Origin: an uncultured Planctomycetaceae bacterium
Lineage (GTDB): Bacteria > Planctomycetota > Planctomycetia > Gemmatales > Gemmataceae
Reading direction: 5' to 3'
NCBI GenBank assembly: GCA_937888715.1
Contig: CALARU010000177.1
Span: forward strand, 1-64,000
DNA length: 64,000 nucleotides
Shown here: in pieces, positions 47,062-57,100 of the stretch
Layout of the letters: every line of letters begins with the position of its first letter
Numbering within the stretch: position 1 is the first letter of the stretch
Position numbers and translations under genes: made by a program
Notes under the pieces: model-generated
The model's database searches: none
Seen by the model: the letters and a program-made list of their open reading frames with translations, nothing else
What the model was told of the DNA's origin: nothing

Positions 47062-49434
47062 ATGTACCGCTGGTTAGGCCAATTGGCCGCCAACCACCCT
47101 TGGAAGATCTGTTTAGCGTGGCTTCTATTTGGAGTTACCGCAGCATTTCTAGCACCCTCTTGGGAAAAAAACTCCCAGGACGATGATATTCGCTTTCTGC
47201 CTGCTCGTTGCGACAGCGTCCGCGGATACAAACTCTTAGAAGAAGCCTTCCCGAACGACATTTTTGCAAGCAAAGTCATATTCCTTGTTGAAAGAAAACA
47301 AGGCCCTTTCACTCCTGAAGATTACACTTATCTCGATCAAGCCGTTACTGCAATCAAGCAATTGGCAAAGGATGAACCCGATCTGCAAATCGGAAAGGTC
47401 CTTTACGAAAAAGAACCTGTAATAGGAAAAAAACTTAAAAGCATCGATGAAACTTGCACCTTGGTGCAAATTTGCCTGGCTACGCCTTTCATGGCTAACC
47501 AAACGCGTTTAACAGTCGATAAAGCTGAGAAAGTATTTAGAGAACATTTTCCCACCCAAGAAGGTGGGGCGGTTCAAATTAAAGTAACCGGTATCGCTGC
47601 AGTAGGTAGAGATTTAATTAGCGCTGGTGCATCCAGCCTGGATAGTACAACTCTAGCCACGATTCTATTGGTGATTGTAACCTTGTTATTCGTATATAGG
47701 GCCCCTGGACTAGCGATCATACCGTTAATCACCATCGTTCTATCCGTTTGGATTGCACTCAATTTATTAGCGCTCTGCACCTTGATCAAAGGTTTTCACC
47801 TGATGAATATCAGCAAGATATTTGCCATCGTGATGCTTTATGGTGCAGGCACTGATTATTGCCTATTCCTGATTAGCCGTTACCGTGAAGAATTATGCAA
47901 TGGTTTAAACCCCAAGGACGCAATCGCTGCTGCGGTTGAGCATGTGGGGCATGCCATTGTTGCTAGTGCAGGAACGGTAATATGCGGGCTAAGCTTAATG
48001 ATACTGGCGGAGTTTGCCAAGGTTCGTTGTGGCGGGCCTGCAATCGCATTAGGCTTGACTGTTGCATTATGCGCATCGTTAACGCTAGCGCCTGCTTTAC
48101 TAAGGCTATGTGGTCAATTGGCGTTCTGGCCTGGAAAACTACCTGTTGCAATTGCTCCGGAAAAAGAACATGCCGCTTGGTTCCGCTTTGGCGATATGGT
48201 TGTTTCCCACCCAATTAGGGCCTTAGCGGTGATTACCGTTGCACTCGTGCCCCTTGCAATCATTGGCCTTCAAGTAACGCCCAATTACAACACCACAGGT
48301 GAGCTATCTAGAAAAAGCCAAAGCGTTCTTGGATTACAAGCAATACAAGAACATTTTACTCCAGGCGAACTTGGGCCTGTAATTGTGCTACTTGAGTCTA
48401 ATAAGCCTTGGGACAACCAAGAAGGCAAAAGACTTTTAAGCCACTTGAGTCAGGGTTTTCTAAAACTTTCCGGGGTTTCCGAAGTACGAAGTTTAACTCA
48501 ACCTCTGGGCCTGCCTGTTAAAGAACCAAAGGGCATTAATGAAGATGCGCAGGGCATCCTTAAAAAGCTCTGGTCCAATGTGTTGGCTGGAGTTGATGAC
48601 CAGATCATGCGGGTTGCACGCGAATATTATCTGGCAACTCTTGTAAACCGCGAAGGGCGCGAAAAAAACAAACTTAAATATATCACAAGGCTCGAAGTTG
48701 TTCTTAAAACTGACCCCTTCGAACTTGCGAGCCTGCCTACTTTGGATAGTCTTCGTTATTGGGCTAGAGAACAATTGCCTATCGCTGCTGGCAGATCCAG
48801 GGTTATCAATGCTGAAATTTATGGCCTTACTGTTGCTGCACAGGATATGTCCACCGTTACTGAATCCGACCGATTTAGAATCAACTGGATGGTTCTCGTT
48901 GGTATCTTCCTTATATTGCTCTATCTGGTTCGAAGCCCATGGCTTGCAGCTTATCTGCTTGTTACCGTTCTTTTCAGTTATTTTGTCACCCTTGGCGCAA
49001 CCGCATTGATGGCTCACTGGTACGATGGTAGAGCTATCGGAGAACTTGATTGGCGCGTGCCTTTCTTCTTGTTTATTATCCTTGTGGCTGTTGGCGAAGA
49101 TTACAACATATTCCTAATCACCCGAATGATTCAAGAAAAAGAGATTCACGGCGCAGTTGAGGGAACACGAAAGGCCTTGGCGCTTACCGGGGGAACGATC
49201 ACCTCGTGTGGACTAATCATGGCGGGCACATTTGCAACCCTAATGCTTGCAGGATTAAACACCTTGTTTCAGATAGGATTTGCTCTGGCATTTGGTGTTT
49301 TGCTTGACACTTTTATTGTAAGACCAATTTTAGTGCCTGCATTCACAGTGCTTATTTGGAAGAAGCTTGAAGGTTCAGAAACCGCAAAAATCCATCGACT
49401 TCGTTATCGCGAAAAATTGCGTAAGGCAGTATAA
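47062..49434 (+). CDS. MMPL-family RND transporter
   Basis: 790 residues with two repeats of one helix, a periplasmic domain and five to six helices. The motif 'GTDYCLFLISRYREEL' (about 283-298) and its second copy 'GEDYNIFLITRMIQEK' in the C-terminal half are the MMPL/RND proton-relay region. Such proteins export lipids or hopanoids or related compounds. The ATG at 47062 is chosen because AAGGGA precedes it and the first residues (MYRWLGQLAANHPWK) match the family start. A structured leader precedes it. Confidence 0.85.
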   Translation: MYRWLGQLAANHPWKICLAWLLFGVTAAFLAPSWEKNSQDDDIRFLPARCDSVRGYKLLEEAFPNDIFASKVIFLVERKQGPFTPEDYTYLDQAVTAIKQLAKDEPDLQIGKVLYEKEPVIGKKLKSIDETCTLVQICLATPFMANQTRLTVDKAEKVFREHFPTQEGGAVQIKVTGIAAVGRDLISAGASSLDSTTLATILLVIVTLLFVYRAPGLAIIPLITIVLSVWIALNLLALCTLIKGFHLMNISKIFAIVMLYGAGTDYCLFLISRYREELCNGLNPKDAIAAAVEHVGHAIVASAGTVICGLSLMILAEFAKVRCGGPAIALGLTVALCASLTLAPALLRLCGQLAFWPGKLPVAIAPEKEHAAWFRFGDMVVSHPIRALAVITVALVPLAIIGLQVTPNYNTTGELSRKSQSVLGLQAIQEHFTPGELGPVIVLLESNKPWDNQEGKRLLSHLSQGFLKLSGVSEVRSLTQPLGLPVKEPKGINEDAQGILKKLWSNVLAGVDDQIMRVAREYYLATLVNREGREKNKLKYITRLEVVLKTDPFELASLPTLDSLRYWAREQLPIAAGRSRVINAEIYGLTVAAQDMSTVTESDRFRINWMVLVGIFLILLYLVRSPWLAAYLLVTVLFSYFVTLGATALMAHWYDGRAIGELDWRVPFFLFIILVAVGEDYNIFLITRMIQEKEIHGAVEGTRKALALTGGTITSCGLIMAGTFATLMLAGLNTLFQIGFALAFGVLLDTFIVRPILVPAFTVLIWKKLEGSETAKIHRLRYREKLRKAV

Positions 49435-49437
49435 AAA

Positions 49438-49479
49438 AAGCGCACATCTTTAATTAAAGGTGTGCGCTTCATTTTTTTT
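49438..49479. terminator. bidirectional terminator between MMPL gene and rpsT
   Basis: A 14-bp stem, AAGCGCACATCTTT (49438-49451) with AAAGGTGTGCGCTT (49456-49469), is flanked by an A-run on the left and eight T (49472-49479) on the right. It can stop transcription from both convergent genes. Confidence 0.92.
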
Positions 49480-49490
49480 ATTTTAACAAA

Positions 49491-49760
49491 CTACTTTGCA
49501 GCAGTCTTTTTGTTCATAATTTTGCTGAGTTGGGACTTCAATCTTGAAGCCTTATTAGCATGCATGGTTCGCTTTGCTCCAGCTTTATCAATCTTACTTG
49601 ATGCAAGATTGAACTGCTTTTGCAATTCTTCAGCCGAACCTTCAGATGCATTCCTTACATTTTTTACAAGCAAGGTAATGTCACGAAGAGCAGCACGGTT
49701 AAGTGCACGCCTTTTTTCGGACTTGCGCAAGTTCTTCTTGGCACTGCTCGTGTGAGGCAT
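49491..49760 (-). CDS. rpsT: 30S ribosomal protein S20
   Basis: 89 residues, highly basic, matching S20: 'MPHTSSAKKNLRKSEKRR' at the start, 'RAALRDITLLVKNV' and the C-terminal 'GAKRTMHANKASRLKSQLSKIMNKK'. S20 binds 16S rRNA early in 30S assembly. The ATG at 49760 is preferred over a codon 15 bases upstream because AGGAG precedes it and it gives the standard N terminus. It stands alone, with its own strong terminator. Confidence 0.97.
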   Translation of the reverse strand: MPHTSSAKKNLRKSEKRRALNRAALRDITLLVKNVRNASEGSAEELQKQFNLASSKIDKAGAKRTMHANKASRLKSQLSKIMNKKTAAK

Positions 49761-49857
49761 AGAAACTCCTGTCAATCGATTAGCGGGTCAAAAATATTCG
49801 TCAAGTAATTAGTTTAATAGCAACAATAGCAAGCGACAAGGGTCATGAACGCAATTC

Positions 49858-51456
49858 TTACCACTCTAGGGAGTGGACTTTTGTCCACGCCTTCATGTTT
49901 TCTTCGAGTAGCGGTTCCTTATTGGTTATAAAAACACTCAGCAAATCGTCCTCGGAAACCAGCGAATTAAGCCACTTCGATTTACCTTGTAAGTCTATTG
50001 GCAGATTAAACTTAGGGCCTCCTCGCTGAGACTCAACCAAGGATTTAATTTTTGATTCTTTTACTTCTAGCAAATGAGATAAATCAATTGAAATCGAAAT
50101 AAACCCTTTGATTTCCTCGGAGCGCACAGTTTCTTTTAAAACACTTAAAACATTTTTTACATACAGGGTTACTTCATCATCGGTCAGTGATTTTCCTGGA
50201 AAAATATTCTCGAGAAGATCGGGTAGGCCTTTGGGAACTACGATCAAGCGTGCCTTTTCCAACAAGAAACCCGCACCCAAATTAACTTTCATTTCTTCGT
50301 TTTGCCTTCGCTCGATTTCAATTTTCCTTATAAATGCCCGCTTTTGTATCCCCGCACTTATCCCCAAACGAACCAAGCTTGGCAACCTGGCACCAAATTT
50401 ATCTAAAATCCCTTTTCGCACACAGGCCTTAGCAAGCTTATCGAGACGCAGGGATATTTTATCCAAGACATTTCGATCCACCTTATTGGCTAAAGAATTA
50501 CCCTGAGGTTTGGCCACTTGGGAGAACGCCCAATTACGCGTGTTTTTAGCTAAATAAGCAAAAGTCGACCTTAGAGAAGGATCTACATCGCCCACCTGAT
50601 GCCAATGCATTTTAAGCATCTTGGGGCAAGCCTCAATCCAAGCGTCCAGAAAGGCCCGAGTAAGGTTCAATGATTTTTCTTTATTGATTTGTATTTCAGG
50701 TCGAAACAAAGGGCTATAATTTAATCCCCTGAACCAACCCGGGGCACTAGGAAAATTCAAATGCAGTACACCCAAAACCCCAGAAGTCTCTAAGCACACA
50801 TCCATAACGCTCAACGCATTTTTTAAAAGTTTTGTATCGATTCTAGGTTGCTCTAACGCTAAATATTCTGCACCTTCAAAATGAATTTGTTTTGATGCGA
50901 GATTTTTTATGTTTGAAATGAATTCTTTTGGACTCTGCAAAACCATATCGAGCCAATCTTCTTTAACCCACGAAGTCGCCAGAAGCCCATCCGGGAAGGT
51001 GATACCCTCCATCTGAATCCAGCCTTCTTGAATTCCCGCAGCGAGGTCGGGAGTTAGAACCGAATTCAGCATTTTATGGCGGTTGAATTCTTGAGGTGTT
51101 TTAACATTTTTGCTAGGAAACAATTCAGTCCCTAATTCTAAAGAACCAGAATCAAATTCAGCTTTATAGGCAAATTCAGGGTATTTCAGAGCAATATCGG
51201 GGTGCCCAAATTCTCGAACCGTTCGAGTCACTGCAAATATTATATCTTCCTGCTTTAATGTAGCACCAGGGTTTTCTGATGCCAGAAAATACGATGTTGC
51301 ATCTGCCAATTCTCTTGCAAGAAAAGGATCAGGCTTACCCAACATTACTCCCGTTTCATATAAGTCTTTGCAGATATGATCTTCTTGGAATGGCACTAAT
51401 CTGCCATCCTTTTTTATAATCCAAGCGGGCAAAGGTGGGGCATCTGGGTGCTTCAT
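49858..51456 (-). CDS. ATP-cone domain protein of unknown function
   Basis: 532 residues. The first 95 carry an ATP-cone: 'IIKKDGRLVPFQEDHICKDL', then 'EDIIFAVTRTVREFGHPDIA' and the 'YPEFAYKAEF' tail. This nucleotide-binding domain normally regulates ribonucleotide reductases or NrdR. 'LTPDLAAGIQEGWIQMEG' (about 135-152) is reminiscent of the residues after the ATP-cone in NrdD/NrdJ-type reductases, but I see no glycyl-radical (RxCGY-like) motif, B12-site or Cys-rich zinc motif in the C terminus. It may be a diverged, non-catalytic relative; that is inference. ATG at 51456, with a TTG three bases earlier; no clear ribosome-binding site. Confidence 0.6.
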   Translation of the reverse strand: MKHPDAPPLPAWIIKKDGRLVPFQEDHICKDLYETGVMLGKPDPFLARELADATSYFLASENPGATLKQEDIIFAVTRTVREFGHPDIALKYPEFAYKAEFDSGSLELGTELFPSKNVKTPQEFNRHKMLNSVLTPDLAAGIQEGWIQMEGITFPDGLLATSWVKEDWLDMVLQSPKEFISNIKNLASKQIHFEGAEYLALEQPRIDTKLLKNALSVMDVCLETSGVLGVLHLNFPSAPGWFRGLNYSPLFRPEIQINKEKSLNLTRAFLDAWIEACPKMLKMHWHQVGDVDPSLRSTFAYLAKNTRNWAFSQVAKPQGNSLANKVDRNVLDKISLRLDKLAKACVRKGILDKFGARLPSLVRLGISAGIQKRAFIRKIEIERRQNEEMKVNLGAGFLLEKARLIVVPKGLPDLLENIFPGKSLTDDEVTLYVKNVLSVLKETVRSEEIKGFISISIDLSHLLEVKESKIKSLVESQRGGPKFNLPIDLQGKSKWLNSLVSEDDLLSVFITNKEPLLEENMKAWTKVHSLEW

Positions 51457-51597
51457 CAAGACTATAATAGGATTCTATCGATCAAGTGGTAAGGAAAGAA
51501 ATCCTTCGACCAGACACCTTGACAGCTAAACACTAGTTGTGCCAATCTTTATGATTGCGAATCATTTAGTTTTTTAAGCAGGCACAAGGAAGTGCAA

Positions 51598-54006
51598 ATG
51601 GCATCAGCTTCATATGGATGTTTATCATTGGTAATCCCTGCATACCGGGAAGAAAAAGGTATTGGCAATGCAATCATTGAAGCAGAAGAAGCTTTATCTT
51701 TGTTAAATCTGAGCGATTATGAAATTCTAATAATTGATGATGGCAGTTCGGATGCAACTTTTGAAGCTGCCTCGCAAATGGCCAGCCTTTATTCGCACAC
51801 AAAAATCATCAGACATGAAAACAATCAAGGATACGGTGCAGCCCTTCGTACGGGATTCGAGGCGGCTCGTTTTGAATTCGTGGCATTTACCGATGCTGAC
51901 TGCCAATTTTATCTTGAAGACCTTTCTAATTTACTTGAAGCAATCAAAAGTTCGGACATCGCTGCAGGATATCGATTTGACAGACAAGACCCGAAGTTGC
52001 GTATCTTTTTATCCAAAGGCTACAACTTTTTAGTGCATTCTCTTTTAGGGACTGGCGTTAGAGATTGTGATTGCGCATTAAAGATATTTCGAAAATCCGC
52101 TCTTAATAAAATCCTTCCCGATGCTAAAAACTTTTTCGTCAACACCGAGATGTTTCACAAAGCTGCTTGCAACGATCTGATCATCAAGGAAGTGCCTGTA
52201 AGGCACAGATTGCGTTATGCGGGAAGTAGCAAAGTGGGCTGGATGGAAGTTCCCAAAACTTTAAAAACGCTTATCCCGTACGTTTTTAGCAATCATTTTT
52301 TCAACGGCCCGGAACAAACACCTCCTTTTAAAGCTTGGAAGAAAAGTGAGAGGCTGGCGTATTTTTCAGGTGCTATGATGTTGCTCATTTTTTCCGCACT
52401 ATTATTCGCATCGAGTCTCCGGGCGCCTCTGCTAGAACCTCAGGAAGCTAGGTATGCAGAAGTTCCCAGAGAAATGCTCCTTCAGAACGAATGGGTTGTG
52501 CCTTTGCTTCATGGCAAACCCTACTTGGATAAGCCTCCTCTTACCTATTGGGCCGTGATGGGCCTTTATCAAATCTTTGGTGTTCACGATTGGGCAGCAA
52601 GATTACTTCCATGCTTTGCAGGTATTGCTTCAGTTTTTGTTTTGGTTTTTTGGGGAATTAATGCAAAGGCTCATTGGGAAGGACTGATCGCAGGATTTAT
52701 TTTATGCCTTACCAACAGATTTATTTATTTAGAACGAATGCTGGCCCCAGACACACTACTCTGCTTATGGGTCACTTTAGGATTATGCCTCGGATTTCTA
52801 GCTTGCAATCAAAAGAAAATTAATCTTTTCTGCTGGCTGGGCTTCGGTATTTGCATGGGCTTGGGCATTCTTACCAAAGGCCCCGTCGCAATCATTCTTT
52901 TGGCTTTGCCCGTCGCATTATGGACATTCCTTGACCAACGCGCTTTTAAGCCTGGAATAAAATCTTGGTTGGTACCGATCACCACTGCGATTTTAATTTC
53001 AATTCCTTGGCAGGTTGCGATTGCGTTAAGAGAACCTGATTTCTTTCAGCATTTTTACATCGGCCAGAACGTTCTAAGATATGTCGCACCTTATGACCAC
53101 GAGGAGCCCTTCTGGTTTTTCCTACCTCAATTGCTATTCGGCATGATGCCATGGATTTTTATTCTGCCTGGACTGGTAATCTCGTTGTTTCAAACAAAAA
53201 CAAGTAAGCAGCAATTAGGATCCTTTGCGGGATTTGGATTGTTGACGGGATTGGTCATATTATTCTTTTTTTCGATGGGATTAAGCAAGAGGCCGATATA
53301 TCTTTTGCCTGTATTGCCGCCCCTTGCAATCGCCCTTGGTTGTCAAGTCCAGGCGATTATTTGCCCGAAAAACGAAGGGCTTTTTTGGAAAACATTGTTA
53401 ACCCCTGTTTCAAATGGTGCATTTAACTTCTTGGGTATCCTTCTTTTAGCAGGATTTGGCGTTTCTTTTGCAGGTATGTTTCGGGGGATTTTTAAGCCAG
53501 GCACCGGATTTACTCTTGGATTTATTTTTCTGACGGGCCTATGCATCTGGATTATTCTTAAAGCTGGAAAACCAGAAAGAAAACTTTCCTTCGCAGTCAC
53601 TGCTGGAGTTCTTTTCTTAACGCTTTATGCTGGAATCAGGGAAATTCTCCCAGCTTACAACCATATATTTTCATTGCGGGGGCATCTTAGGGCCCACCTT
53701 AAAGCGGAAAAACAATTGCCTTCACTCGTTGTTTGTTACCCGCATTTATGGGATTCTGCTCCGTTTTACCTCCCCGATGCAGAAGTCGTTTCTTTCTCCA
53801 GAAATGAAAAATCCTTGTTGCTCAAGTTTCTTAATGAAAGGCCAAACACTCTGCTTCTTATAAAATCAGGGAAGGACAGAAAAGAATTGGTGCAAGAGTT
53901 ACCCGAACACTTGGAATTTTATGCGGGTGTTCAACCAGGGACCGTTACGGTAGGATGGGTAAGGAAAAAGTCGTCCGATGAGCTGATAGGGAAATTGGTA
54001 CCTTAA
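51598..54006 (+). CDS. glycosyltransferase: GT2 domain fused to ArnT/PMT-like (GT83) membrane domain
   Basis: 802 residues. Residues 1 to about 235 are a GT2 (DPM1-like) glycosyltransferase: 'LVIPAYREEKGIG', 'IIDDGSSDAT' and 'TDADCQF' (DxD-type site). From about 255 on lie about eleven hydrophobic helices with the ArnT-type motif 'EPQEARYAEVPREML' near 282 and 'GKPYLDKPPLTYW' near 305. GT2 members build polyprenyl-phosphate sugars; ArnT-type enzymes then transfer such sugars to lipid A or proteins. A fusion joins donor synthesis and transfer in one chain. The ATG at 51598 follows AAGGA by 7 bases; a GTG six bases earlier is too close to that site. Confidence 0.85.
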   Translation: MASASYGCLSLVIPAYREEKGIGNAIIEAEEALSLLNLSDYEILIIDDGSSDATFEAASQMASLYSHTKIIRHENNQGYGAALRTGFEAARFEFVAFTDADCQFYLEDLSNLLEAIKSSDIAAGYRFDRQDPKLRIFLSKGYNFLVHSLLGTGVRDCDCALKIFRKSALNKILPDAKNFFVNTEMFHKAACNDLIIKEVPVRHRLRYAGSSKVGWMEVPKTLKTLIPYVFSNHFFNGPEQTPPFKAWKKSERLAYFSGAMMLLIFSALLFASSLRAPLLEPQEARYAEVPREMLLQNEWVVPLLHGKPYLDKPPLTYWAVMGLYQIFGVHDWAARLLPCFAGIASVFVLVFWGINAKAHWEGLIAGFILCLTNRFIYLERMLAPDTLLCLWVTLGLCLGFLACNQKKINLFCWLGFGICMGLGILTKGPVAIILLALPVALWTFLDQRAFKPGIKSWLVPITTAILISIPWQVAIALREPDFFQHFYIGQNVLRYVAPYDHEEPFWFFLPQLLFGMMPWIFILPGLVISLFQTKTSKQQLGSFAGFGLLTGLVILFFFSMGLSKRPIYLLPVLPPLAIALGCQVQAIICPKNEGLFWKTLLTPVSNGAFNFLGILLLAGFGVSFAGMFRGIFKPGTGFTLGFIFLTGLCIWIILKAGKPERKLSFAVTAGVLFLTLYAGIREILPAYNHIFSLRGHLRAHLKAEKQLPSLVVCYPHLWDSAPFYLPDAEVVSFSRNEKSLLLKFLNERPNTLLLIKSGKDRKELVQELPEHLEFYAGVQPGTVTVGWVRKKSSDELIGKLVP

Positions 54007-54061
54007 TTATTACGGTTCTACATATTGACCGAAACTACCAATCCCTTCTAGACTTGCATAA

Positions 54062-54107
54062 TTGAACAGCGTCCACATTGTTGTATACTTTCGTTTTTTC
54101 TGAGGAG
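54062..54107 (+). promoter_or_regulatory. possible secA promoter and ribosome-binding site
   Basis: TTGAAC (54062-54067) and TATACT (54084-54089) with a 16-base spacer fit a sigma-70 promoter moderately. GAGGAG (54102-54107) is a strong Shine-Dalgarno site for the secA ATG at 54115. Confidence 0.45.
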
Positions 54108-54114
54108 TGGCGCG

Positions 54115-57100
54115 ATGCCCGTGCAGACAAGCTTTCTTGACCGATTAATTGAATTTTTCAGCTCTTTCCCCGAAATGGTTGGCAAATTACTGCTTAGCAT
54201 ATTAGGCGATAGCAACGAACGATATGTCCGATCTCTTGGTTTTGTTCGTTCCAACAAACCCGATAGCGTTCCGAAAATCACGCCAGGCACTATTCTTGCC
54301 AAAATCAACGATGTTGAGCCTGAAATGCTGGCTCTAAGCGATGATGAGCTAAGGCAAATGGCAACCAAACTTCGCGCTAGGCTTGCACAAGGCGAAACCT
54401 TGGATTCGCTTTTACCGGTTGCTTTTGCTGCCTGTAGAGAATCTGCCCGAAGATCCAAGAACATGAGGCACTTCGATGTGCAGATGCTTGGTGGTATTGT
54501 CTTGCATCGGGGTAACATCGCAGAAATGGTTACCGGAGAAGGCAAAACTTTAGTTGCAACTTTGCCTGCAGTATTAAACGCCATTGAAGGCAAAGGCGTT
54601 CATGTAATCACCGTAAATGATTACCTTGCTAGGCGTGATTGCGAGTGGATGCTACCCATCTACCGCGGGGTCGGTTTATCTGCAGGGTTCATACAAAGCG
54701 ACATGGATCCAGTTCAAAGGCGCGAAGCTTACGAATGCGACATCACCTACGGCACCAACAGCGAATTTGGTTTTGATTACCTACGCGACAACATGAAACC
54801 TGCGCGATGGGGCGATAGTAGTTACGATGCCTATGGCCAGCAATGTCAGAAAGGGCTTCATTTTGCAATTATTGATGAGGTGGACAACATCCTTATTGAT
54901 GAAGCGCGAACTCCTCTTATTATTTCCGGTCAAGCATTCAGCGATCTTCGCAAGTACACCAAAGCAAACGAAGTCGCTGTTCGACTTGCAGACCTGCAAA
55001 GAAATGCCACTAAAGATTCTGCTGAAGCAGGGTTCTTAAACGGACCGTTTTTCGAAGTCAAAGAAAAAGAACATACTTGCCATCTTACCGATGATGGTAT
55101 TCGCAAAGCAGAAGAGCTTGCTGGTGTTGAAAGCTTTTACACTGCAGGAAACATGGAATGGCCCCATCTCATTGATAACTCCCTAAAGGCCCACCATCTT
55201 TACAAAAAAGACAAACAATATGCTGTTATGAACCACCCGGAATCGGGCGAGATGAGCATCGTTATTATCGATGAATTCACTGGCCGTCTTATGGTTGGCA
55301 GGCAATGGTCCGATGGTTTGCATCAAGCTGTCGAGGCCAAGCATTATCGTGAGGGTGTTAAAATCAAGGAAGAAACTCAGACCTTGGCAACCATTACCTT
55401 GCAGAACTTCTTCAAGCTTTACAAAAAGGTTTGCGGGATGACAGGCACTGCGATGACCGAAGCGGATGAATTCTGGAAAATCTACAAGCTTGAAGTTTTC
55501 GCAATCCCTACAAACAGGCCTTTAATTCGCATAAATCATGCGGACACCGTATTCCGTAGCGAAAAAGAAAAATGGAAAGCAGTGGTCGAAGAGGTTGTTG
55601 AAGTTCATCAAACAGGCAGGCCCATCCTTATTGGCACCACCGATGTTGATAAATCCATCAAGCTTAGCGAACTCTTGAAACGAAAAGGTATCAAGCACGA
55701 ACTTCTTAACGCACTTCCCGAACACGCTGCACGCGAATCGGAAATCGTTTCTCAAGCAGGAAGAATTGGCGCACTAACCATTGCGACAAACATGGCTGGG
55801 CGCGGTACCGACATTATTCTCGGGGGAAATCCCGAAGCTATGGGTTGGGCCGTTCTTAAAACTAAATATGCATCCCGATTGGAAGTACCTGAAGACGAGT
55901 GGAAAATCATCATTACGGACATCGAAACCAAAGAAAAGACCAAAGAAGAAGGACGCAAGGTTAAAGATTTAGGCGGCTTACATATCGTTGGAACTGAACG
56001 ACATGACTCACGCAGAATTGACAACCAATTGCGTGGTCGAGCAGGCAGGCAGGGCGACCCAGGTTCCAGCCGTTTTTATCTTTCACTTCAAGATGATCTC
56101 ATGCGTATTTTCATGGGCGAATGGGTTGCAAATGTTTTAACTAGATTGGGTATGGAAGAAGGCCAGGCTATTGAAAGCCCAATGGTCAGCAGGCAGATAC
56201 AAAAAGCTCAGAAAAAAGTTGAGGAAAGACATTTCGAAAGCAGAAAACATCTCCTCGAATACGATGAGGTCATGGACACCCAGAGGCGCAGGGTTTACGG
56301 GTATCGCCAAGAAATCTTAAACGACACCAATTGCAAGATTCGAATCCTTGAGATGATTGCGCATCAAATTAAAATGGCAATCGATCGTTTCCTAGATCGC
56401 AAATATGGTGCGGATAGTTTCGCGCAATATGCATCCGACAAACTGGGCGTGGAATTCAAAGGCTCGGACTTTGACCGGTCCACTTTTGAAGAAGCAGAAC
56501 TTTACGCCAAGAATAAGGCACACTCGGTCACCCTCACCCAGCTCCAGGATTTCATCGAAGAAAATCTTGGATCGGATGATGAAAGTGAATGGAACTGGCA
56601 AGCTCTTACCAATCAGGTTAACAAGCGCTGGGAACTTGAAAACGCTGAGAAAACCCTTAAATCCGTTGGCAAAAGCGATCTTGTTGAATATCTTGCCCAG
56701 CAAACAGAAGACTCTGTTGAAAAAATAAGCCTTCAAGAAGGCTCTATTTTACTGCAATCTAAATGGGGCCTTGCATCTTTGTTAAACTGGATGAAATTAA
56801 AGTTCCAGATCGATGTTCCTGAAAGCAGCCTTACGAATCAACCTTCCCCCGAAGTTGAAAAAATACTGGTTGGGAAAGCCAAGGAGCTTTATCGCCAAAA
56901 AGAAATTACATTCCCTGTTGCTGCGGGCATGGCTAAATTTATGAATGAAGGCCCCGCCTCTCAGGCTGTTCCCGGAAGCCAAAAATATAATCGTGAAGGC
57001 TTATACAGATGGGCCCAATCCAGATTCCATCAGTTTGCTAACGATCTTTCTGAAGAAAGTTTCCGCACTCTTTCTCGTGCTGAAATACAGCAATTACTAG

